Positions 1 through 5,202 of a stretch of DNA of 5,202 nucleotides are shown here, piece by piece. The first letter of the stretch is position 1. Each line of letters starts with the position of its first letter. The stretch lies in contig JAADFV010000191.1 of NCBI GenBank assembly GCA_013152695.1, positions 1 to 5,202 of the forward strand, given 5' to 3'. Source of the DNA: Chloroflexota bacterium (GTDB lineage Bacteria; Chloroflexota; Anaerolineae; J102). The notes beneath the pieces were generated by a model. That model saw nothing but the letters and a program-made list of their open reading frames with translations. It did not search any database and was not told the origin of the DNA. The translations under genes and the position numbers were made by a program.

Positions 1-791
1 AGATTGGCCGCGGCTAGTTCCAGCGCCTCTTCACTGCTATCGATATTCGTGACGTGGCGGGCACTCGCGGCCAAGGCATGGACGGCAAAAGCACCAGTGT
101 AGCTGAAAGCATTGAGCACCTGGGCATCGCCGCAATAAGAGGCCACAGCAATGCGGTTTTGTGCCTGGTCCAGATAGAATCCGGTCTTCTGCCCACTGCG
201 TAAATCAACCAAAAAGCGCTGATCCCCCTCTGTGATCGTCACCCGTCCCCTCGGTACTTCGCCCCAAAGGACGCCCTCACTGGGGGGCAGTCCTTCCTTT
301 TTGCGTACCGGATCATCTCGCTCGCTGATGCTGCGAGGACGGAGATAATCGGCTAAAACCTGCACTGTTTGCGTTTTGCGCCGCTCTGCTCCTGCCGTGA
401 GGGTCTGCATGACAAGATGAGGGCCGTATTGATCGACAATCAGGCCGGGAATACCGTCGCTTTCGGCAAAGACGAGGCGTCGCGCTTCGGTTTTGGGCAG
501 AAGCTGCTTCCGTCGTTCGATGCTGGCAACGATTCGTCGCTGCCAGAAATCTGCTCCCAGGCGCTGATTCTGCTCCCAGGCGAACACGCGGGCACGAATT
601 TGCGAATGAGGGCTGTACTCGGCATAGGCCAGCCAGGCCCCATCGCTAGACACCACCTCCACCACCGCTCCCGCCGCGGGCTCCCCTTCTACTTTGCGAA
701 TGGCACCGCTAAAAATCCAGGGATGGCGTTGCCGCACCGGCTTGTCTTTCGCCTGACGCAAAATAATACGCCCGGCAACCATGCTGTTCAT
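1..791 (-). CDS. rlmI: RlmI-like class I SAM-dependent 23S rRNA (cytosine-C5) methyltransferase, 3' part cut off by window edge
   Basis: The 263 N-terminal residues are visible; the C-terminus lies beyond position 1. Residues about 7-85 look like the N-terminal PUA-type RNA-binding domain (GRIILR near the start, then RHPWIFSGAI at 22-31). Residues 108-121 contain FAESDGIPGLIVDQ, typical of the family's central region. SGQKTGFYLDQ (199-209) and VLNAFSYTGAFAVHA (225-239) are the hallmark block leading into the SAM-binding Rossmann fold, with the acidic residue after strand 2 at NIDSS (D251). E. coli RlmI (about 396 residues) methylates C1962 of 23S rRNA, so roughly 130 residues, including the catalytic part, are missing here. 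The start at 791 is supported by GGAG at 798-801, six bases upstream; a second in-frame ATG at 782 is less well placed. The start overlaps the upstream small ORF's stop as ATGA, suggesting translational coupling. The family is clear. The exact target base is inferred, because related COG1092 members (such as RlmK-type) differ. Confidence 0.9.
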   Translation of the reverse strand, partial: MNSMVAGRIILRQAKDKPVRQRHPWIFSGAIRKVEGEPAAGAVVEVVSSDGAWLAYAEYSPHSQIRARVFAWEQNQRLGADFWQRRIVASIERRKQLLPKTEARRLVFAESDGIPGLIVDQYGPHLVMQTLTAGAERRKTQTVQVLADYLRPRSISERDDPVRKKEGLPPSEGVLWGEVPRGRVTITEGDQRFLVDLRSGQKTGFYLDQAQNRIAVASYCGDAQVLNAFSYTGAFAVHALAASARHVTNIDSSEEALELAAAN

Positions 792-1000
792 AGCTCTCTC
801 CCCCAGGGGTTAAGTCTGATCTCATTGCTCTGTTCGCCCTCGTCCAGAAAGATGGTAAGGGCCTGACGATCATACCGGAAAGGTATCCACTTCTCGTCGA
901 TTTTGACGAGACCGGTAATGGTCGTTGGTGTACGTTCTCGCAGGCGCAAGGTGTAGGGCTCGGGATAGTGGTCACGGGCCCAGAGGACAAGGGGTTTCAT
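788..1000 (-). CDS. Small protein of unknown function (70 aa) between tilS and rlmI
   Basis: I do not recognise this protein. The ORF from ATG 1000 encodes 70 residues beginning MKPLVLWARD and ending LNPWGREL. It is soluble-looking, rich in Arg and Glu, and has alternating hydrophobic/polar stretches (TITGLVKIDEKWIPFRYD, then QALTIFLDEGE) that suggest a small beta-rich fold. There is no signal peptide, membrane helix or Cys cluster. Its first 29 nt overlap the end of tilS in another frame, and its stop overlaps the methyltransferase start as ATGA (788-791). This is a compact operon layout that would otherwise leave a gap of about 180 bp. No convincing ribosome-binding site precedes the ATG, so translation may depend on ribosomes finishing tilS. 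Reading further upstream in frame would run deep inside tilS, so I reject the longer version. It could instead be a non-coding spacer, but the coupled overlaps favour a real gene. A role in RNA modification is guilt by association only. Confidence 0.6.
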   Translation of the reverse strand: MKPLVLWARDHYPEPYTLRLRERTPTTITGLVKIDEKWIPFRYDRQALTIFLDEGEQSNEIRLNPWGREL

Positions 1001-2483
1001 GTGTAAGACCGTCGTCGTGGTACAGACAGATCTCCCAAGCAGCGGTAGCAGTGGGTGGGATACGGCAGTATTCGCTAGCGCGACCCTGTAGTAGCCACAA
1101 AATTCGTCCCTGAGCATCGACCAGCAAGGGCCACTGCGACCGGGCGAAGCGGGGAAGTTTGAGTTCAGTCATGAGGTCGGAAATGGCTTTGCTGCCCCCC
1201 AAACCCAAAATAGCGATGCGATCACCGCTTTGACGAGGTCGCACTTGTAAGGGGGCAGGAATATCGAGAGGTAGCCAAATACAATCTGGTGTGGTGGTAT
1301 TTTGCCAGGGTGGAGGCTGCCCTGCTGACCACTGCACCCGTCGTGCTTGAAGGCGCCAGCCGTCATTGAGGGGGAGGGTTCCCGGCAGTGTCAGGGAGCG
1401 TGCCTGCTCGATCTGTGGGACATCGCTGACAATATCATCTTTCTCGCTGATATCCAGGCTATCTGCGATTAGCCAGGCCTGCAATCCTGCCACTAAGGTA
1501 TAAGGCCCGCCACTCCTGCGCTTCGGATCGGATTGTAGAATGGTCAAGAGGCGTTCGCTGTGTTCCCAATTGATATTGCGAAGGTCGGGACGGAGGTGAG
1601 CAATAGCACGTCGTAGTAAAGCACGTTGGTCCCCCACAGGTAGAGCGCGGAAGGCGGCGAGGGGAAAGCGTACTCGGGTAGAGGAAGGATGAGCCAAATC
1701 CTGCCATAATCTCGCGCGATGCTGCGCCAGGGCCTCATAATCCCCTTGCAGAGCCAAAGCTGTACGGCCAATGACCCGGGTCAGACGAGGATTGATGCGC
1801 CGGAGCTGGGGTATGACTTCGTGACGGAGACGGTTACGGAAGAAGGTCGTATCGGTATTGGTCGCATCCTCACGTGGTTGTAAACCGTTTTTCTGACAAT
1901 AAGCCAGGATTTGGGAGCGTGTTGTTTGTAGCCAGGGCCGCACCAGTTGCACTTGCAGGTTCTGGGGACGCTGTTCGGGAGGAATGAGGGGTAGATGCAG
2001 GCTTGCGAGAGGAGTCTTAGGCAGCATGCCGCGCAAGCCCGCCAGCCCACTCCCTCGCAACAAATGCATGAGTACAGTCTCCACCTGATCATCGGCATTG
2101 TGGCCGACGGCAATGATGCTGGCGCCTAATTCTTCAGCAACATCACCTAAAAAAGCATAACGTACCTGTCGCGCTGCCTCCTCCAGGGAGACACCCGGTT
2201 GCCGGGCCAGCTTACGTACATCCGCGCGCTCGACCGTACAGCCCAAGTTCCAGGCAGCGGCAACTTCAGCCACAAAGCGTGCTTCTGCGTCCGCCTCGGC
2301 CCGCAGGCCGTGATGGAGATAGGCTGCATGCAGATACCAGCTCTCATCCTTGGCCAGATGGCTAAGAGCGTGGAGCAACGCCAGGGAATCAGGCCCACCA
2401 CTGACACCGACGACGACACGGCTTTCAGGCGGAATCAGGGTGTAATGCCGAATGAAGTGCCGAAGGTCTGAAAGAATGCTCAT
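972..2483 (-). CDS. tilS: tRNA(Ile)-lysidine synthetase TilS
   Basis: TilS uses ATP and lysine to convert C34 of the CAU-anticodon tRNA-Ile to lysidine, so that it reads AUA and is charged with Ile instead of Met; it is cytosolic and usually essential. The 503 residues carry the N-type ATP pyrophosphatase P-loop VGVSGGPDS (25-33), a HHGLR motif (57-61), GHNADDQVET (127-136) and the RNRLRHEVIPQL block (216-227). They then show a helical middle domain and the TilS C-terminal domain, recognisable from LQVRPRQSGDRI (412-423) through KLPRFARSQWPLLV and ILWLLQGR. The protein is longer than E. coli TilS (about 430 residues) and is closer to the long Gram-positive-type form, with a tail of about 15-20 residues after the usual end. 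The ATG at 2483 is the only possible start: an in-frame TAA lies seven codons upstream (2502-2504) with no other start codon between. No Shine-Dalgarno sequence precedes it; a TATAAT sits 6 nt upstream instead. It heads the leftward unit with the small ORF and rlmI. Confidence 0.96.
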   Translation of the reverse strand: MSILSDLRHFIRHYTLIPPESRVVVGVSGGPDSLALLHALSHLAKDESWYLHAAYLHHGLRAEADAEARFVAEVAAAWNLGCTVERADVRKLARQPGVSLEEAARQVRYAFLGDVAEELGASIIAVGHNADDQVETVLMHLLRGSGLAGLRGMLPKTPLASLHLPLIPPEQRPQNLQVQLVRPWLQTTRSQILAYCQKNGLQPREDATNTDTTFFRNRLRHEVIPQLRRINPRLTRVIGRTALALQGDYEALAQHRARLWQDLAHPSSTRVRFPLAAFRALPVGDQRALLRRAIAHLRPDLRNINWEHSERLLTILQSDPKRRSGGPYTLVAGLQAWLIADSLDISEKDDIVSDVPQIEQARSLTLPGTLPLNDGWRLQARRVQWSAGQPPPWQNTTTPDCIWLPLDIPAPLQVRPRQSGDRIAILGLGGSKAISDLMTELKLPRFARSQWPLLVDAQGRILWLLQGRASEYCRIPPTATAAWEICLYHDDGLTHETPCPLGP

Positions 2484-2489
2484 GTTCTG

Positions 2490-2519
2490 ATTATACGCAG
2501 GTTAGAGTTAAACGTGTAA
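2490..2519 (-). promoter_or_regulatory. Candidate tilS promoter, placed for a leaderless transcript
   Basis: Read leftward, a perfect TATAAT occupies 2490-2495, separated from the tilS ATG (2481-2483) by the six bases CAGAAC. With normal sigma-70 geometry the first transcribed base would be about 2483, the A of the ATG. The -35 element is poor: the best matches are TTACAC (2514-2519, 18-nt spacer) or ATTACA with a 19-nt spacer. The perfect -10, the missing ribosome-binding site and the fixed start codon agree with one another. The transcription start itself is inferred. Confidence 0.6.
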
Positions 2520-2530
2520 TCAGGAAATGG

Positions 2531-2562
2531 TGACTTTTGGCACTCCGTCACATGACTTTGGC
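2531..2562. repeat. Pair of direct repeats in the divergent promoter region (possible operator)
   Basis: TGACTTTTGGC at 2531-2541 is repeated as TGACTTTGGC at 2553-2562, differing only in the length of the T run. The start-to-start distance is 22 bp, about two helical turns, so a protein dimer could bind both copies on one DNA face. The second copy ends two bases before the extended -10 of the rightward promoter and takes up its -35 region. The pair lies about 50-80 bp upstream of the predicted tilS start. A regulator site is an inference; the downstream response regulator is one possible binder. Confidence 0.45.
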
Positions 2563-2564
2563 TT

Positions 2565-2573
2565 TGCTAAGAT
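2565..2573 (+). promoter_or_regulatory. Candidate extended -10 promoter for the membrane-protein gene
   Basis: TGCTAAGAT fits the extended -10 pattern (TG, one base, then a TATAAT-like hexamer with TAAGAT at 2568-2573). No good -35 lies 16-18 bp upstream; TTGGCA at 2537-2542 is too far away (25 bp). Weak -35 elements are common with extended -10s or activator-dependent promoters, which would fit the adjacent direct repeats. The implied leader is about 40 nt and ends in a strong ribosome-binding site. Confidence 0.45.
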
Positions 2574-2622
2574 AAAACTGAACTGAGTCAATAACCACTA
2601 TTTTCCTTTCCGGAGGCATATC

Positions 2623-3129
2623 ATGAATCCCCAAACTTTACCACCCGAACCCCGCAAGCATGCTACAGCAGGCATCATCCTGATCCTCATCGGCCTGTTG
2701 ATTCTGGCAGGAGAATTTATTCAAAGTGAAACCATCGGCCTGCTTTTCTTGCCCACACTCGGCCTGATCTTTCTCGCTTGGGGCCTGCTTAACCGCTCAA
2801 TAGGCTTGCTCATTCCCGGCGGTATTCTCCTGGGCATCGGACTGGGGGCCTTTCTCATCGACGGCGCTGGTTTACACCTTGATGGGGTCGATGAAGGTGC
2901 GATATTTCTGCTGGCTTTTGCCAGTGGCTGGGCCTTGATTACGCTTCTCTCACCATTGACGAAACAAGGTCTGCATTGGTGGCCGCTGATTCCCGGCGGA
3001 ATCATCGCTTCGATCGGTCTTCTGCTTATGGCCGGTGATGTTGGCGAAAGAATTCTCTCCTTTAGCAACTATATCTGGCCGCTTGCCCTCATCCTCTTCG
3101 GTATTAGCATTCTCCTGCGAAAACGATAG
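2623..3129 (+). CDS. Six-helix integral membrane protein, LiaI/LiaF-like (DUF5668-type) helix style
   Basis: The 168-residue protein is almost entirely hydrophobic. Six likely membrane helices lie at about 16-34, 38-56, 59-79, 92-112, 119-138 and 147-165. The N-terminus (RKH at 11-13) and the C-terminus (RKR at 166-168) are basic and probably both cytoplasmic. There is no signal peptide or catalytic motif. LIPGGI occurs at 63-68 and again at 122-127, each inside a helix-loop-helix of similar pattern, indicating an internal duplication. Helices such as AGIILILIGLLIL and WPLALILFGISILL resemble the membrane segments of LiaI/LiaF-type and DUF5668 proteins; this is a resemblance, not a proven family match. 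The start at 2623 is preceded by GGAGG (2612-2616) with a 6-nt gap. It lies upstream of, and in the same direction as, a DesK/LiaS-type kinase and its regulator. It may therefore influence that sensor in the membrane, as LiaF does LiaS, but this is speculative. Confidence 0.85.
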   Translation: MNPQTLPPEPRKHATAGIILILIGLLILAGEFIQSETIGLLFLPTLGLIFLAWGLLNRSIGLLIPGGILLGIGLGAFLIDGAGLHLDGVDEGAIFLLAFASGWALITLLSPLTKQGLHWWPLIPGGIIASIGLLLMAGDVGERILSFSNYIWPLALILFGISILLRKR

Positions 3130-3275
3130 TCGTCAGTCTTGGCGCAGAGAGAGCCTTTTCGCAAAAGGGTACCTCTTCAGGGGGCAAAAGGACGAACAAA
3201 GCAAGCCAACGTTTATCGAAGCTCATCCTGAAATCTCCTATCCCCAGTTCTTCCAATTGTCCCCCTCAGGTTTCG
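3130..3275. other. 146-bp intergenic gap between membrane-protein and kinase genes
   Basis: No gene fits here. A small hairpin CCTTTT-CGC-AAAAGG lies at 3154-3168, with no T-run after it, and GCAAAAGG recurs at 3184-3191. No clear intrinsic terminator is visible, so read-through from the membrane-protein gene into the kinase gene is possible. A possible separate kinase promoter lies at the right end of the gap. Confidence 0.5.
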
Positions 3276-3285
3276 ATGCTATCAT
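3257..3285 (+). promoter_or_regulatory. Possible promoter overlapping the upstream kinase start codon
   Basis: TTGTCC (3257-3262, four of six matches to TTGACA) is followed after 17 bp by TATCAT (3280-3285). The hexamer is preceded by TG plus one base (3277-3279), as in an extended -10. Transcription would begin near 3292, downstream of the ATG at 3276, leaving only about five bases before the ATG at 3297. It is a reasonable sigma-70 match but could be chance. Confidence 0.35.
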
Positions 3286-4481
3286 TGGTCTGGATTATGA
3301 AACTCCACGCCACGGTTATTTCAAATACGCTCATCAAACTCAGCGGCTTTATCGTTGTTCTCGTCATTAGCCTCCTGGGTTTGATGGAATTTTTCGTGCA
3401 AGACTCGGGTACACGCTGGCTGGCGCTAGGATTGACAGTAGGACTGGTACTCCTCGAGTTGTTTATCCAGGTCACAACCTGGTGCCATAACAATACCTGG
3501 CGTCAGCGCTTGATTGTGCTCCTCATGAGCCTCATCACCGTTGCCTTGCTCCAGATTCCTCCGCAGATCGATATCTTTATCATCATCTTCTTTGTGCTCA
3601 GCGTGACCGCAGCCATGTTTTTTGAGCCCAAAGAATGGGCTATCTGGATTGCCGGCTTTGCTCTGATTACAGCAATATTTTATATCGGTAAATATGGTCT
3701 CGCTAACGGTCTCTTCTCAACCATCATCTACGCGGCAGCTTACTATTTCTTTGCCAGCTTTGCCAAAGCCACCAACGATGCCCAGGCCGCACAGCAAGAG
3801 AGCCAACGTTTATATCAGGAACTGGAGAGCGCACATCATCAGTTACAAGATTATGCCGGGCAAGTTGAAAGCTTGACGATCATGCAGGAACGAAGCCGGA
3901 TGGCGCGGGAGATGCACGACACAGTTGGACACAGGTTGACCGTGGCTGCTGTGCAGCTCGAAGCAGCTCAGCGTCTCATTCCCCAAAATCCTGATAAGGC
4001 AGCAGCCATGGTAGAAACCGTGCGGCACGAGGTAACCGCGGCCCTGGCCGAATTACGTCAGACTGTGGCCGCGCTTCGCGCGCCTTTGGAGGAAGACCTG
4101 TCCTTACCACAAGCATTGCAACGCCTTGTGGACGGCTTCCAACAAGCAACCGGCATCGAATCCTCCCTAACTCTTCCCCCCCAACTTCCTCAACTTTCGG
4201 CACAGCAACGGACGGCTTTGTTGCGCGCTGCCCAGGAATGCCTGACCAATGTTCAAAAGCATGCCCAGGCACATCAGGTATCGCTACGGCTGGAACGAGA
4301 AGGACAGTGGCTGGCATTGGTTGTTGATGATGATGGCAGGGGAATTTCTCCGCAGGATAAACCGACCGGTTTTGGCTTGAAAGGATTGAAAGAACGTGCG
4401 TCGTTATTAGGGGGAAAGTTCGAGATCAGCTCCCGACCGGAAGGTGGCACCCGCGCCTCCTTCCGTATCCCCGTACCCTGA
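3276..4481 (+). CDS. Membrane sensor histidine kinase, DesK/LiaS/NarX type (HisKA_3 family)
   Basis: This kinase autophosphorylates on His in response to a membrane or envelope signal and passes the phosphate to the regulator encoded next to it. About six membrane helices fill residues 20-163 (roughly 20-42, 46-68, 77-94, 98-116, 121-138 and 145-163), with almost no extracytoplasmic domain, as in intramembrane-sensing kinases. A coiled-coil linker (about 165-205, Gln/Glu-rich) leads into the HisKA_3 dimerisation helix ERSRMAREMHDTVGHRLT. The phosphorylated residue is H214, followed by D215xxxH219, the DxxxQ/H-type phosphatase motif. The HATPase domain has the N box at ECLTNVQKHA (N325), the G1 box DDDGRG (351-356) and the G2 box GFGLKGLKERA (365-375). 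All key residues are present. The start is uncertain: ATG 3276 has only a weak CAGG upstream, and ATG 3297 (MKLHATV, giving 394 residues) has none but fits a promoter at 3257-3285. The signal cannot be read from the sequence. Confidence 0.94.
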   Translation: MLSLVWIMKLHATVISNTLIKLSGFIVVLVISLLGLMEFFVQDSGTRWLALGLTVGLVLLELFIQVTTWCHNNTWRQRLIVLLMSLITVALLQIPPQIDIFIIIFFVLSVTAAMFFEPKEWAIWIAGFALITAIFYIGKYGLANGLFSTIIYAAAYYFFASFAKATNDAQAAQQESQRLYQELESAHHQLQDYAGQVESLTIMQERSRMAREMHDTVGHRLTVAAVQLEAAQRLIPQNPDKAAAMVETVRHEVTAALAELRQTVAALRAPLEEDLSLPQALQRLVDGFQQATGIESSLTLPPQLPQLSAQQRTALLRAAQECLTNVQKHAQAHQVSLRLEREGQWLALVVDDDGRGISPQDKPTGFGLKGLKERASLLGGKFEISSRPEGGTRASFRIPVP

Positions 4482-4506
4482 TCATGGATGCAACTCATTT
4501 CACACC

Positions 4507-4510
4507 GGAG
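4507..4510 (+). promoter_or_regulatory. Ribosome-binding site that fixes the response-regulator start
   Basis: GGAG lies seven bases before the ATG at 4518. The earlier in-frame ATG at 4488 has no such motif and would place this GGAG inside the coding region. The site therefore favours the 220-residue product, which begins with the receiver-domain strand. Confidence 0.75.
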
Positions 4511-4517
4511 CGTAGTT

Positions 4518-5180
4518 ATGGCAAAGCGTATTCGCCTGTTATTGGTGGATGACCAACAGTTGATGCTGGAGGGCTTGCGCACATTGTTGGAGTTGGAAGA
4601 GGATATGGAGGTTGTGGGTGTAGCCGAGAATGGAAGCGAAGCGCTAAGACAGTATGAGCAAACTCTTCCCGATGTGGTGCTCATGGATGTACGTATGCCG
4701 GTGATGGATGGGGTCGAGGCAACGCGGCAGTTGCGAACACGCTGGCCCGAGGCTCAAATCATCATTCTCACAACCTTCGATAATGATGAATATGTTTTCG
4801 AGGGATTACGGGCGGGGGCACAAGGCTATTTACTGAAAGCTGTCTCCGGGGCTGAGCTGGCGGAGGCTATTCGCACAGTGGCCGCGGGCGGCGCCCTCAT
4901 CGATCCTTCAGTTACCCGCAAGGTGGTGGCTGAATTTGCGCGCTTGGCCCGGCGTGAGCCGGTTGACCATCCGCGCCTCCTCGAAGAGCTCTCGGAGCGG
5001 GAACTGGAGGTATTGCGCCTTCTCGCCGAGGGGCTGACCAACCGTGAAATTGCCCGGCGCCTGTTTTTAGCGGAAGGCACGGTCAAGAACTACGTCAGTA
5101 ATATTCTGGGGAAAATTGGGGCAAGAGACCGCACACAAGCGGCTCTGCGCGCGCAGGAGTTAGGGTTATTGGAGAAATGA
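4518..5180 (+). CDS. NarL/LuxR-family response regulator (receiver + HTH)
   Basis: This DNA-binding regulator is almost certainly the partner of the kinase 36 bp upstream. The 220-residue product has a receiver domain (about 4-122) with the acidic pair D11/D12, the phosphoacceptor D57 in VLMDVRMP, the switch Thr T85 in IILTTFD and K107 in GYLLKA. All the catalytic residues of an active receiver are present. A linker (about 130-155) leads to a LuxR/GerE helix-turn-helix (158-209: LSERELEVLRLLAEGLTN, then the recognition-helix segment AEGTVKNYVSNIL). Length and architecture are normal for the NarL/LiaR/DesR group. An upstream in-frame ATG at 4488 would add ten residues (starting MQLISH) that do not belong to the receiver fold; I reject it because GGAG at 4507-4510 is correctly spaced for 4518. 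Its targets are unknown. Autoregulation through the 2531-2562 repeats is possible but unsupported beyond proximity. Confidence 0.96.
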   Translation: MAKRIRLLLVDDQQLMLEGLRTLLELEEDMEVVGVAENGSEALRQYEQTLPDVVLMDVRMPVMDGVEATRQLRTRWPEAQIIILTTFDNDEYVFEGLRAGAQGYLLKAVSGAELAEAIRTVAAGGALIDPSVTRKVVAEFARLARREPVDHPRLLEELSERELEVLRLLAEGLTNREIARRLFLAEGTVKNYVSNILGKIGARDRTQAALRAQELGLLEK

Positions 5181-5191
5181 GGAAAGCGCGT

Positions 5192-5196
5192 GGAGG
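5192..5196 (+). promoter_or_regulatory. Probable ribosome-binding site of a gene starting just beyond the window
   Basis: GGAGG is followed by six bases (AAAAGC) to the window end, so a start codon at about 5203 would be ideally spaced. An alternative is an ORF starting at ATG 5177, overlapping the regulator stop as ATGA and reading MRKARGGK to the edge, but its GGAG (5171-5174) is only two bases away. Either would extend the kinase-regulator operon. Confidence 0.4.
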
Positions 5197-5202
5197 AAAA
5201 GC

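Noticed and set aside
369..866. 165-residue plus-strand ORF
   Set aside because: It lies antisense to rlmI and the small ORF, whose minus-strand frames show clear family motifs and coupled overlaps; its translation is low-complexity with no recognisable domain.
2537..2573. TTGGCA (2537-2542) as -35 for the TAAGAT -10
   Set aside because: The 25-bp spacer is far outside the 16-18 bp that sigma-70-type promoters accept.
3154..3168. CCTTTT-CGC-AAAAGG hairpin as a terminator
   Set aside because: The stem is only six pairs and AT-rich, the loop is three bases, and no T-run follows, so it does not meet the criteria for an intrinsic terminator.
3035..3370. 111-residue plus-strand ORF spanning the gap before the kinase
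   Set aside because: It starts inside the membrane-protein gene and ends inside the kinase gene in other frames, with no ribosome-binding site and no protein-like pattern.
4488..4517. N-terminal extension of the response regulator from ATG 4488
   Set aside because: A well-spaced GGAG points to ATG 4518, and the extra ten residues are not part of the receiver fold.
4484..4552. Short ORF from ATG 4484 (begins MDATHFTPERSYG) between kinase and regulator
   Set aside because: It is about 22 codons, ends inside the regulator gene, lacks a ribosome-binding site and has no sign of being a real leader peptide.
3976..4684. Minus-strand ORFs opposite the kinase and regulator genes
   Set aside because: They are shadows of strongly conserved plus-strand coding frames, with no motifs of their own.

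Overview
This 5.2 kb chromosomal window comes from a free-living bacterium. By eye its base composition is slightly GC-rich. It contains no mobile element, RNA gene, CRISPR array or phage gene. A Chloroflexota-like source is my best guess, based on the general look of the DesK/LiaS-type kinase and NarL/LuxR-type regulator and on the long TilS; this is an impression, not a demonstrated assignment.

Layout: positions 1-2483 are a tightly packed leftward (minus-strand) transcription unit. It reads tilS (tRNA-Ile lysidine synthetase), then an unrecognised 70-residue ORF, then an RlmI-like 23S rRNA cytosine methyltransferase that runs off the left edge. The tilS end overlaps the small ORF by 29 nt, and the small ORF overlaps the methyltransferase by an ATGA. 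The unit therefore groups two RNA-modification enzymes around a small unknown. A 139-bp divergent intergenic region (2484-2622) carries a near-perfect -10 for tilS placed so that its transcript would be leaderless. It also carries an extended -10 for the rightward genes and a pair of 22-bp-spaced direct repeats between the two promoters.

Positions 2623-5180 are rightward. They hold a six-helix membrane protein with an internal duplication and LiaI/LiaF-like helix style, a 146-bp gap without an obvious terminator, a six-helix DesK/LiaS-type histidine kinase, and a NarL/LuxR-type response regulator. The kinase and regulator are a clear two-component pair. The membrane protein next to them makes a LiaFSR-like envelope-sensing module a reasonable but unproven reading. 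A strong ribosome-binding-site-like GGAGG at the right edge suggests another gene begins just outside the window.

No clearly new system is evident. The points most worth following are the probably leaderless tilS transcript, the direct-repeat operator candidate, the uncertain start and promoter of the kinase gene, and the small ORF embedded between tilS and the methyltransferase.
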